Of a stretch of DNA of 64,000 nucleotides, positions 41,590 through 52,631 are shown piece after piece. The position numbers were made by a program, and so were the translations under genes. Under the pieces are notes generated by a model. The model searched no databases. It was not told the DNA's origin and worked only from the letters and a program-made list of their open reading frames with translations. The DNA lies in contig JARWIR010000031.1 in NCBI GenBank assembly GCA_029959085.1, positions 1 through 64,000 on the forward strand, given 5' to 3'. Source of the DNA: Nemophila menziesii (lineage: Eukaryota; Streptophyta; Magnoliopsida; Boraginales; Hydrophyllaceae). Position 1 is the stretch's first letter; each line of letters opens with the position of its first letter.

Positions 41590-42520
41590 CCGGAGTAGCT
41601 AAGTTTTGATGTTGGTTAATTTATTTTTAATTTTTCTTTTATGAAATATTTTATAAATACGGATTGTTTCTTTTCTCGAGAGTAGGATCACTTTATTCAT
41701 ACAAATGAAATTATCTCTTCTACGTTAAGGGTATGAATGGAGAGCTAGGGTTCAGATATACATGTTTAGGTAACTTATTTTCATTTATTGGGGATATGTA
41801 TTAGAGACATACGTATTTTATGTAGGATTACTAGTGGTGCGTACAAGGTAACTCGAACCATCCACGTACCAACAAAAAAATTATTACAATACGACTGAAC
41901 GGACTGAACGGACTGACAAACAATAACAGTGATCCATTTTAATTTTTTGTAGTTAATATTTACCCAGATTAAAACTCTTTTGTCCATCCGCGCCCAGTTG
42001 AAAAAACAACGAGGATAGACAAGTATGACACCAAACGAAAGAGTTTTGTAATAAATAATAGTCGCCGCCAATAACATTCATAAGTAACGTCGACGTAAAC
42101 ATGCCCACTAACAAGGGGGTTAGGACCACATAGGATACGAGAAGTAGGAGTTTATCAATGAAATAACTTATTACATAAATCTTCGACTCACAAATACAAA
42201 TAAAATAGTAGATCTTATATAGACAGAGCATTAATTTAGATAAAAAATTCTAAGCCACTGTCGGACATGGCCGGATTTGGAAAAAGAGAAGCTAAATTAA
42301 ACTCTTAAAATTAAATTTTGGACAATATACTGATTTGTATGGGTATTAGTTATCATGTGCTTGAGTTGAACAAGCAAATCTAATGAACAAAAAGACTTGG
42401 ATGCATCATCTAATTAGAAATAGAGTACATGCTGAAGGGACTTATTTCCACTTGTGTCGTTCATGCCAATAAGGAATTATAAATATACATTATTGAAAGA
42501 TACAAATATATGGTGTTGCT
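41590..42520. other. Upstream intergenic sequence, no gene seen
   Basis: Between the ISWI promoter and a retroposon-like insertion there is AT-rich DNA with only short open frames (for example 41,781-42,231 on the minus strand). No motif, RNA gene or transposon end could be supported. Confidence 0.5.
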
Positions 42521-43987
42521 TTATAATACTCTCTTTTTTTGACGAAAGATGCATAAATTAAAATTAAGAAAGTTTACATAACATAGATTGTCCAACCAAT
42601 CCTGAAAAAACGAAACAAAGAAAAGAAGATAAGGCAATACAAGCTCAAGCAACAACTTCCCAAAATGATGATGAAACAGTAACCAATATGCCACCAAAGT
42701 AGCGGGCTGAGACCATCAAGGGTCGATGAAGTATGATCTTTAAGAAAGACAAACTCAAGCCTCCATAAGAGGGGGAGAATATCGACTACCATTTTAATAA
42801 CCTCCGTAGTTATCAACTCGTTGCCTCTAACAACAGATGCATTAACGAAGATCCTGGTAACCCTCAAATCATAATAAGTATCACTAGCCCAAGTGATAAA
42901 AACATGAATCGAAATGGGAAGAACCGATTGAGCCCACAAGTACCAAACCATTTTCACCTGCTTAAACAAAAAAACAAAAAGACGCAAACACGACAAGAAA
43001 ACCAACCCAAAAGCACCCATACTCAAGCTTCAGCCAAAAATCAAGACCAGGTAATAAACTAGCAATAGAAAAGTCGAGTGAACGGCAAACACCCGACCTC
43101 CAAATGTCAAATTCCCCTGATCCATGAATTTTGACCCCAAGTGAATCACCACAAAGCAATAGTAAAAGATAATAAAAGGGAATCACCACACTTACGCCTA
43201 ACCAAGAAGCAAAGGAAAGTAACCAGAAACCATACAAAAACCACCTCAGCAAATCTAAACCTCCAAACTCCGTCGAAAAACACAAGTAGAAGTCTCCACC
43301 AAACCAATAGATTTCGAAGGCCAAAAACCACCAACAAACGACAAACATCAGTAGCCAGAGAAAACGAACTCTAACCAGACTCGTATAGCAGAAACAAATG
43401 CAAATGAGATAAACGGAAATTTGAAAAATTAAATATGCAATACCAAAAATTCATAGGATAAAGGTTCAACCGACAGTTGCAAAAACATGAAGGTAGCAGC
43501 TCCAGATCAACTTTGCACGGCAACTGAATCACAAACAGAGCAAACTGAGAAGAGACCGAAAACCCCCTCCTGTACTTTGTTACATGAATTTTAATTAGAG
43601 AATCGTCGTCACCGAGACAAATAAAATCCAAATTCCAGTCATGAAACACCAAAAGCGCTCATAGTCGACCAAAAACCAAGCGCAAATCGGTCCAGAAAGA
43701 GAAGGCCAGGAGGCCACAATCAAAACTGGAGAAAGCCAAAAGAAACTCGGTCAATACAGGAAGCCAGAGAGAACCACAGAAAGTAGCAAACAGAATTTTT
43801 TCACACAAAGCCCACAAAGCAGCTACGGAAGGGACGGTGAAGAAACGGATCTGAAAGCCACCCAAGACAGGGAGAGGAGAAGCAGTCCACGGATTTCGGG
43901 AGGAGTAAGAGGCAAGGAAATAAATGGAAAAAATAGAACAAGGGAGAAAAGGAAAGAAACGAAAAGGAAAGGAAAACAGGGGGCCGC

Positions 43988-45548
43988 TGATGTCTCCCTA
44001 ATTGTTCTTATTTTCGACCCTTAGGAGACATCATTTTTGGTGTCTATTTAATCAATTTGATAGACTTTTGGACTAAATATGCAATAATATGATTTTCCGC
44101 TTTTATTTCTAGCATTTTTGGTTTATTAAGCTTTTGCGCGTAATATTGGTATTTTTAGTGTAAAGTTTACAGGTTTTAGATGTTAGCTAGAAGAGGAATC
44201 CGAGGAGAAAGTCAAAGATCAAGAGATAGAGTCAAGACTTGAAGATAAATCCCGATGATATTAATTTTAGAGCTGAAAATCCATTTTCCAGGCCATAGAT
44301 TGCTGATTTCGAGGTACTTAAGCGATGATTTAGCCGCTGACCTTTGAAGAGAAAACATTCCTTATCAAGTTACGGAACTTTAGCAACTGGAATGAGGTCA
44401 ATTGGAGTCATAACGAATCGCGAAAAGTCGTTTTAGTGAAGGTGTATCAGCAGTTACGGGATTTTGGACTTAGAAGCTGGGCTTGGACATTTAATTAGTG
44501 TTTTATTCTTAGGTCCAAGCCCTAATTCGTTTTTCCACATATAAAACCAGCCTTTGACTTCTATTTCCAACACAATTCACATTCTGCAAGATTAAAACAC
44601 CAGAGAGAAACAACAGAAGGAAGAAAGAAGAAGCTACAAGAGCTGGAGAGGGTCTATATCTCCGTTCGTAGTCATTCCTATTCCGGAAATTAGGTTCTTT
44701 TATCTTTTAATTTTGTAATCAAATATGAATTCCTTTACATTTAATTTAGTTTTTCTTTTTAATATGAGCTAAACATTTCATAGTGCTTGAGAACAATTAA
44801 TGGGTGAATCCCAATCTTACTGAATTACGAATGTTGAATTTGGGTTTCTGTTAAATTAAACTAGATTGTGTCTTTTACTCTTTTCGATAAATTGAGAATA
44901 TTTACTGTTTTTAGCGTCATGAACTAGGAACAGGTATTAGTATTTAGGCTATTCCAATTAGTGGCGATTGGATCATCCTGACGGAGGGTCTAGATACAGA
45001 ACTATTTATTCAATCTAGGATAGAAGCTATTGATTCTGACGAACTTAGCTAATCCTAGGGCAAATGAGGTAATAAAACTTAAACATCCAAAGGTGGATCA
45101 TATTTACCCTGACGGGACTAGTGACACTCTAGGATCGCCTTATAGTCCACCCTGACGGGGGTATAAGGAATTTAGAATCCCGACCATTGTAATTGATCAA
45201 TTTAGCCCTTAAACAACATAAGTTAGGAAATAGGATTGGGAGGATCCTTGCGTTCTCAAGTGCTACTTCTCATATTGCGTTTTACATCATTTTATTTGCG
45301 TCTTAGCTTTTATTTGCATTTTAATAATTGTCTTTCATTTATTTAGCATCAATACAAAACCAAACAAACATATTATCTTTATTTGCTTCCATAAGTGCAT
45401 TCAATCATTAATAGATAAGCATTGTAGTCAACCATCCCGTCCTTGGAACGAATCTGTTTTATCAGTTATACTACTTGGGACAACCGTACACTTGCGGTTG
45501 TGGTTCGATTATTTATTGCATTTATTTAGAACACACAAAGGACCACCA
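43988..45548 (+). repeat. 5' LTR of the Athila-like element
   Basis: 1,561 bp, TG...CA ends. By eye it differs from the 3' LTR (54,090-55,202 plus 62,734-63,181, also 1,561 bp) at about 31 positions with no indels, roughly 2%. It starts with a foldback (43,988-43,997 facing 44,024-44,033). It contains three CCTGACGG-type boxes (near 44,977, 45,109 and 45,151) and a TACACTTGCGG box near the end. Confidence 0.95.
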
Positions 45549-45554
45549 AGTTTT

Positions 45555-45572
45555 TGGCGCCGCTGCCGGGGA
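45555..45572 (+). other. Gypsy primer-binding site (tRNA-Asp type)
   Basis: TGGCGCCGCTGCCGGGGA begins six bases after the 5' LTR. It is complementary, with one mismatch, to the 3' end of plant aspartate tRNA as recalled for Athila-type elements (usual site TGGCGCCGTTGCCGGGGA). Confidence 0.85.
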
Positions 45573-45683
45573 CGGTAGCGTGTGACCACAGTGTTTATCC
45601 TTTAGTGATAGGTGCATTTATTTTATTTTATCAGTTTTACGCTTTTTGTTTGTTTATCTTTCTCAGGTTTTTAGGTTTGGTGT

Positions 45684-47080
45684 ATGCGAAGAAGGCTATT
45701 CAAGGATCTAGAGCCAACACCTCCGATCCTTAGGAATCCAGAATCGTTGATCAGACTTGCTAACAAGAGAAGAAGAGAACGAGAAGCTTTAGAGGTAGAA
45801 GAATTAATTAACAGAATGGATGAGATAAATCTTCAAGATCAACAAAATAATCAACCAGGTCAACTAGGCGCAAATGGACAACCTTTAGCGCCACCTGGCC
45901 TAATTCCTCTAATTCCACCATTGAATCCTAATCCTCAAGTTCAGATAATAATGAATCAAGATCCATGGTTTACTAATGGTCCACCAGAAGTACCATTCCG
46001 TGCTCCTGCTATAGGAGTAGGTGCTCCAGATATTAATGTTCCGCGATTCCGTCCAGATTCGGGTATATGTTAGCTCAATTCCAAAATTTTGGGAATTTTC
46101 GTGGTAGACCAGCAGAAGATCCTCTTAGAGCAGTACAGAAATTTAAGCAAATATGTGATTCTTATATCACACAAGGAGTTTCAAGAGAACAGATGTATTT
46201 TGCTGCGTTTAAATTTTTTGTTATAGATGGAGCGAGTGAATGGCACGATACACAAGATCCTACGAAGATAACAAACTGGGACCAATTAGAAACTGCTTTC
46301 TTTGACAGGTATTACCCAAGTAACATGAGGTTAGATGCTGAATTAGAATTGACGCATTTCCGTCAAGAATATGATGAAACTGTGGGTAAAAGCTGAACAA
46401 GATTCCAGATGTGTTTACGTAGAGTTCCCGCTCATGGCTTTTCAGAACAACAACAGCTAAAAATCTTTTACAGAGGCCTTGATGGAAATTCAAGATAGAA
46501 ATTGGATACATTATGTGGTGCAGGTTTTCTTCAAGTTCAACCCTCTCATGCTAAAATCATTTTAGAGAGAACAGTCAAGAATGAAGTGGGATGGAATTCA
46601 GTAAGAACACCGGTTAAAGGAGTGAATAATGTTGATATGGAAGAAAAATTTGCTACGCTTGAGAATAAGATTCAGACTACTATAGAGCAACAATTGAAAC
46701 AGCTTACTTTAGCTGTAAAAGAAGGATTTTCAGGTAAGAAGGTAGCTGTTCAAGCTGCACAAGAGGTTTATATGTGTTCGATTTGCAGAGTAGATGATCA
46801 TGATGAGGAAAATTGTCCGAATAACCAAGAGACTGTGATGTTTGTGTCCAACAGAGGTAACTTCAATTCATGTGGCAATGGATATCAGCCTAACAGAAAC
46901 CATCCTGGGTTTCAATACTCAAATCCTAATGGGGCAGCCAAAATCCTACATATGCGTATCAGCCGCGTCCCCAAGGTAACAACTATAATCCAAGACCACA
47001 CAACAATTATCAAGGAGGACAGAATCAGGGTAATTATGTACAAAGACAAGCTCCTCAGAATACATACGATGAAACCATGA
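45684..47080 (+). pseudogene. Gag of the Athila-like element
   Basis: The first 130 codons (from ATG 45,684, MRRRLFKDLEPTPPILR) form the proline-rich N-terminus. A frameshift near 46,060 leads to the retrotransposon-gag domain (AQFQNFGNFRGRPAEDPLRA, ICDSYITQGVSREQMYFAAF, WDQLETAFFDRYYP). Two in-frame stops follow (46,394-46,396 and near 46,494), after which the same frame continues at least to the zinc knuckle CSICRVDDHDEENC (CX2CX4HX4C) at 46,775-46,816. Another frame change near 47,080 leads into the protease region. Gag normally forms the virus-like particle around the element RNA. This copy needs at least three repairs to read through, so it is inactive. Confidence 0.9.
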
Positions 47081-47991
47081 ACCAAAAAGCCTTACCTGCC
47101 CATCCACAAGAAGGAGTAGTCACCCTTCAGAAAACAGTTGAAAGTTTAATTGCTCTTCAAACACAAGCTATGGAACGTCAACAAGCATCGGACGCAAACA
47201 TGAAGTTGTTACATAATCAAATAAGTCAAATTAATAAACAACTGAATCAACGTCCACAAGGACAACTTCCTAGCGATACTGAGAATCCAATACAACGTGA
47301 AGATTGCAAAGCCGTTACATTACGAAGTGGTAAGAACCTTCCTCTACCTCCTTTTCCCGTTATGAAAGAGAAAGAAGTTCCAAGAAAAGAAAAGGAAGTG
47401 GGTGAGAAAGAGAAAGATAATGAGAAAGATAGTGAGGTTGAAGAAATAGTGAGGCCAAGTGAGATTCCAAAGAAGAAAGATGATATTATGATTAATCGCC
47501 CTCCACCACCGTTTCCATCTCGAGTTCAGAAAAAGGGTGATTTGGGTGATTTTCAGAAATTCTTTAATAGAGTGAAGGGTCTAAGTATTAATATTCCGTT
47601 ATTAGAGGCAATTAGAGATATTCCTAAGTATACGAAGTTTCTGAAGAGGGCCCTCACTAACAAAAGGCCTTATTGTGATAATGAGATGATTGGTCTTCCT
47701 GAAGAGTGTAGTGCGATTTGCCAGAGTAAATTACCTCCAAAGTTAGTTGATCCTGGGAGTTTCACGATTCCGATATCAATTGGAGAAGAATGGAAAGGAA
47801 AAGCGCTATGTGATTTGGGTGCGAGCATCAATTTGATGCCCAAGTCAATCTTTGATAAGCTTAAAATTGGAGAAGCAAGACCCACTTCTATGGTCTTGCA
47901 AATGGCGGACATGTCTTTGCCCATCCCGAAGGCCGAATTGAAGATGTCCTTGTTAAGGCAGGTACACTTATATTTCCCGTTGATTTCGTAA
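47077..47991 (+). pseudogene. Gag C-terminus and aspartic protease of the Athila-like element
   Basis: A 304-codon frame begins with coiled-coil-like Q/K-rich sequence (LIALQTQAMERQQASDANMK) and a charged, Lys/Glu-rich linker. It then enters the retropepsin-type protease, with GSFTIPISIGEEWKGKALC and the active-site motif DLGASINLMP at about 47,812. The frame shifts near 47,930. In another frame the sequence goes on as [17 protein letters not shown] and [16 protein letters not shown], the normal C-terminal half of the protease, which joins the pol frame annotated next. So the protease is split by a single frameshift while its catalytic aspartate remains. Confidence 0.88.
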
Positions 47992-50258
47992 TACTTGAGT
48001 ACGATGCAGATAGAAATGTCCCTATTATTTTGGGTAGACCATTCCTAGCTACAGGGCGTACATTAATCGATGTAGAGAATGGCGAATTAACGATGAGGAT
48101 ACAAGATGAGGAAGTCAAATTCAATGTATTTCGAGCTATGAAATTCCCAGATTCTCAGGAAGATTGCTTCAGAATGGATGTAGTAGAGCAAGCATCGCAA
48201 GAGGTATTTAATTGTTTAAATTTTGATGATATCTTGCATGCTGCTTTGACATTAGATTCACCTGAGATGATGGAAGAGCTTCCCCCTCCTGTCTCTGTTA
48301 AGGGGGTAAGAAGTTTTCTTGGCCATGCTGGTTTTTATAGGCGATTTATCAAAGACTTTTCTAAGATTGCTAAAATGTTATGCAACTTACTTGAAAAGGA
48401 CTCCAAATTCCTTTTTGATGAAGCTTGCTTAGCGGCCTTCAAAGCAATAAAAGAAAAGCTTATTTCTGCTCCTATAGTATTACCTCCAGATTGGAATCTA
48501 CCATTTGAGGTTATGTGTGATGCGAGTGATTTGTGTATGGGAGCCGTATTAGGACAAAGAAAAGAGAAAGTTTTTCATTCGATTTATTATGCTAGTAAAA
48601 CTTTTAATGGTGCTCAAGTAAATTATACAGTTACAGAAAAAGAATTGCTAGCGGTTGTGTATTCATTCGATAAATTTCGCTCTTATCTTCTTGGAGCGAA
48701 AGTTATTGTTTATACAGATCATTCAGCGATTCGATATCTTATGGAGAAAAAGGATGCTAAACCGAGGTTAATCAGATGGGTTTTATTGCTTCAAGAGTTC
48801 GATTTAGAGATCAAGGATAGAAAAGGGTGTGAGAATCAGGTTGCGGATCATCTATCACGGTTAGAAGGTTCAGAGTTGAATAGTGGTACTGAAGCAGTTA
48901 GAGAAGAATTTCCTGATGAGAGTTTATTCGTTGTTTGTGATTATGAAGCTCCTTGGTATGCGGATATTGCAAACTTAGAGGTGAGTGGTTCCTTTCCTGA
49001 AGGTTCAACTTATCAAGAGAGAAAAAGATTAGCTCACCGTGCAAGACAGTTCTTTTGGGAGGATTCTTTCCTCTACAAAGTGTGTGCTGATCAAATGGTA
49101 AGAAGATGTGTAGCTAAGGAAGAAATTGAGGCGATTATAGCTGGATGTCACGATTCACCTTATGGTGGACATTTCAAAGGAGATCGAACTGTTGCTAAGG
49201 TATTACAATCTGGTTTCTATTGGCCCTCTATTATAAAAGATTGTCATGAATATACGAAAAGATGTGCAAGATGTCAATTTACCGGAAACATATCCAAGAG
49301 GGACGAGATGCCACGTAACAATGTGTTCGAAGTTGAAATATTCGATGTTTGGGGTATAGATTTTATGGGTCCGTTCGTTCCTTCAAATGGTAACCTCTAC
49401 ATCTTGTTAGCTGTTGATTACGTGTCTAAGTGGGTAGAAGCTGTGGCTTTGCCAACTAATGATTCACGTGTGGTGATTAAGTTCTTGAAATCACATATTT
49501 TCACTAGACATGGCACTCCAAGGGTAATTATTAGCGATGGAGGTACTCATTTCGTTAATAAGTATTTGAAGATGGTTCTAAAGAAATATGGAGTGAGATA
49601 TCGTGTATCCACTGCTTATCATCCAAAAGCCAATGGTCAAGCCGAAGTATTAAATCGTGAAGTAAAATCTATCTTAGAGAAAACCGTTGGTCCTACTAGA
49701 AAAGATTGGTCCATGAAATTAGATGATGCACTATGGGCCTATCGTACTGCTTTCAAAACTCCAGTAGGTGCTTCTCCGTATCGAATGGTATATGGTAAGG
49801 CTTGTCACTTACCTCTTGAACTTGAAATGGGTGCTTATTGGGCTATTGCAAAGTTAAATTTAGATCCTACTCTAGCTGGTCAGAATCGAATGATGAAACT
49901 TAATGAGCTTGATGAATTCCGATTACATGCTTATGAAAATGCTAAACTTTACAAAGAAAATACCAAGAGATGGCATGATAATCGGATTCGAGAGAAGAAC
50001 TTTGTAGTGGGACAAAGAGTGTTGAAATATAATTCAAAGTTCAGTAATTATCCGGGGAAATTAAGATCAAAGTGGTCGGGTCCTTACATTGTAACCAAGG
50101 TTACACCTCATGGAGCTATAGAGATAGAACATCCTCTTGAAAACCGTACATTCATGGTGAACGGTCATCGCTTAAAGATATATCATGGAGGTGAAGACAC
50201 CGATCGTGCAAAAGACACACATCCCGAAGAGGTCATGTACCTCCTCGAAGCTCCTTAG
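47931..50258 (+). pseudogene. Pol of the Athila-like element: RNase H and integrase, RT core deleted
   Basis: The frame is open for about 775 codons, ending TAG after LLEAP. It starts with the second half of the protease. Near codon 85 of the 48,030 reading it jumps from [10 protein letters not shown] to [20 protein letters not shown], which is the thumb/connection that normally follows the RT palm. So the RT fingers and palm, with the catalytic YxDD, are missing. RNase H is complete by motif ([43 protein letters not shown]). The integrase zinc finger is H-x-H...CARC, and the catalytic residues are D in IDFMGPF, D in IISDGGTHF and E in [11 protein letters not shown]. No chromodomain follows. 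The protein could cut and join DNA but not copy RNA. The deletion keeps the frame. Confidence 0.92.
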
Positions 50259-50490
50259 AAGCACGAGGTAACCCGTCAAGCTTAACGACGTTAAACAAAA
50301 GCCAATTTCTTGTATATTAGTTTAAGTATTTCAATTTCCGTAGTATAAATTAGTTAAGTTTTCGTTGATTTTAGTGTTTATTTTTAAGAAATGAGGAAAG
50401 GTGTTTGTTTTTGATGATTTCAGGGGTATAATGGTCATGAGTTTGGGGTCAAAACGGTGAGAAAACGAAAAAATTTAGAGTCCACAGCAG
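50259..50490 (+). other. Spacer after pol in the Athila-like element
   Basis: AT-rich spacer between the pol stop codon and the GC-rich array, with no open frame of note. Confidence 0.6.
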
Positions 50491-50494
50491 GTTT

Positions 50495-50905
50495 GACCGG
50501 CTAGCCGGCGAGCTGGCCGGCATAACGGCCAAAAGAGCTGAAGGACCCCAACTCTCTGACCACTGCGTCAGCGATGACGTAGCTTTGCTGCGTCACCATT
50601 CGCACCAGCGAGACATCCACCGGCATACCGGTCAACTGACCGGCTAGCCGGCCAAAGAAGGTGAAGGTTCTGGTCCTTGCGTCAGCGACGACGCAAGGTT
50701 GCTGCGTCATCATTTGTGCCATCGACACGCCACCGGTATGCCGGTCAATGACCGGCTAGCCGGTGAAGGAAAGTGAAGTCTCTGACCACTGCGTCAGCGA
50801 CGACGCAATATGCTTGCGTTTTGAGGTAAAAAAAAAATCGAATTTAGTAATTTTTTCCGCCGCCCTCGCGACCGGCATACCGGCGAATCCGCCGGCTAGC
50901 CGGTG
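50495..50905. repeat. GC-rich palindromic array between pol and the 3' ORF
   Basis: The perfect 12-bp palindrome CCGGCTAGCCGG occurs four times (50,497; 50,640; 50,752; 50,892). It alternates with CCGGCATACCGG or its reverse complement CCGGTATGCCGG (about 50,610; 50,732; 50,873). GCGTCAGCGACGACGC-type imperfect palindromes occur near 50,565, 50,680 and 50,790. A cassette of about 110-140 bp is thus repeated roughly three times. The GC content is far above the rest of the element. No credible open frame on either strand explains it. Confidence 0.85.
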
Positions 50906-51296
50906 ACCTGTTGCGAGAGGCGGTTTTGAGTTTATTAAACCTAGTTTTTTGCCTCTTTTTCAAGCCAAACCTTATATTCCGAATCCTTGCCTCCACCTAC
51001 TCCGAAAATCATCAACAAACAGCTATAAAATCATCAAATCAAGCCTTCTTTCATCATAAAAACACACAATCAACTCATAGCTTCTCCAAAACATCACCAA
51101 AATTCCTCTTTTCTTCATAAATTCCCTCTTCCCAACCTTGAAATTAAACCCGATTCTTTCACAATCCCTCTCAAATAACATTAACCCATCTCATATTCCA
51201 CCTAATTCTTCAAGTTTTAAACCTCAAAACATCAAATTTCAAAGCTTTTCTCTAGCTTTTTCTCTATTTGAAGTTTTGAGTTTGGGGTGAAAAGAG

Positions 51297-52631
51297 ATGA
51301 CTAACAGAACCGATTCCATGTGTAACTATCGAAGAAACATACCAAGAAACAGGAACAATGTTGGAGCTAGCCCAGACCAAGCAATTGAGATTCCGGATTC
51401 GCGATCCAAAAAGACTGTCCAAAACCCAATTGCTCCGAAACGAAAAGAAAATCCAAGTAAGGCTAATCCGAAAAAGAGTAGGTTAATTGATGAGAGTGAT
51501 GACGAAAGTGAGGAAGAAGTTGACGAAGAGATTGAGGAATAAACTGAACAAGAAGTTCCCGAAGAACCAGAGCAACAACAGAAACCTCCGCGTAGGAAAG
51601 CTTGGGATCAAAAGCCTAAAAGAGTCTTCGTTCCATGGGATACTCAGGTTCGTGATAGAATTCATTTTTTGAAGTTTGGTGAGGAGATGAATCTTCCTAA
51701 GGGTATTATGACTAGTGCTTATAAAGATTATGGTATTACTTGTGATAAATTGGGTTGGAAGGAATTGCGTGAAAGGAAGCTTGAGTATATTCCTACCTTG
51801 GTGCGAGATTTTTATGAAGGAATCGCCTTCTCCAAAGAAGCAGTTGTTATTCGCAAAAAGGTAGTTCCTTTCTCCGTTGAGCTTATTCGTAAATCATTAA
51901 AATTACCCGAATTTTTCGGAATATGTCTGTTTCAAGAGTCTCTAAAAGAACCTTCGTTTGATTATGAGTCCCTTTGGGGGAAAGTGCTTGTTGATGGGGC
52001 CCGCCCAATTCCCGAAGGAGAGAGATATTCTGGACAGATGTATAGTAGTAATCTGTTACCATGTGCTAAGATTTGGTCACGCTTCATAATCCCTACCTTC
52101 TTCGGAGTTAAACACATATCGGAAGTGAAGAAGGAGCATCTTTTGTTCATTAACTGTATTATTGAGGAGAAACCTATAGATGTTGTTCGTGTGATATATG
52201 ATACCATCATGGAATTTGCTCGAATTCCTACTTCGCAACAAAATCTCAAATTTCCTTGTACCATCACTACTTTGTGCTTAGACGCAAAGGTTCCACGTAA
52301 AGACGCAGAGATTGATCGTGTTGTAGTGGGTGAGAGTATGGGTTTGGCTTTGATCAAGAATATTCATGATAAGGTGTTAAAAGCAACAAGAAATCCTAGA
52401 GCTCCTCCAAAGAAGAAGATGCATACCACCAATGAGTTGGAAGCGAAAGTAAAGGTGTTAGAAGAGAACCAAGTGAAGATGATTGCGTCTTTGGGAAACG
52501 TTACAAAAGAGTTAGAACTTCTTCGAAACATGTTAATGGGGGTGAGCACAATTCAGCACGCCACCTATGGTATACTTACGCAAGAGAAAGTTCATGGTCG
52601 CAACACCGATAACCAGCCTCGCGCTGGTTAA
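51297..52631 (+). pseudogene. Extra 3' ORF of the Athila-like element (plant transposon protein domain)
   Basis: One frame runs for 444 codons from ATG 51,297 to TAA 52,631 with a single internal stop at 51,540-51,542. The N-terminus is basic and acidic by turns (KKTVQNPIAPKRKENPSK, DESDDESEEEVDEEIEE), probably disordered. The main part (RVFVPWDTQVRDRIHFLKFG, IPTLVRDFYEGI, FIIPTFFGVKHISEVKKEHL) resembles the putative plant transposon protein domain found in the third ORF of Athila-type elements. A short coiled-coil-like tail follows (ELEAKVKVLEENQVKM). Its function is unknown; it lies where env genes lie in retroviruses, but I see no signal peptide or membrane segment. One nonsense codon is the only defect. 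Confidence 0.8.

Noticed and set aside
41835..41880. Possible tRNA or SINE B box (GGTTCGAGTTACC on the minus strand)
   Set aside because: No A box at suitable distance, no cloverleaf and no poly-A tail or target duplication.
42574..43348. Two long minus-strand frames (150 and 128 codons) as possible host exons
   Set aside because: They overlap in different frames within what looks like a retroposed unit, are Phe/Leu/Trp-rich and have no recognisable domain or conserved splice pattern.
50501..50728. 75-codon minus-strand frame in the GC-rich array
   Set aside because: It is a by-product of the repeated palindromic cassette; the repeat explains its apparent repeated protein motif.
50495..50905. 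CRISPR-like array
   Set aside because: Repeats are palindromic cassettes of uneven spacing inside a plant retrotransposon, with no constant repeat and unique spacer pattern.
51962..52357. 131-codon antisense frame opposite the third ORF of the Athila-like element
   Set aside because: Shadow of the real sense frame, which has domain similarity and expected position.
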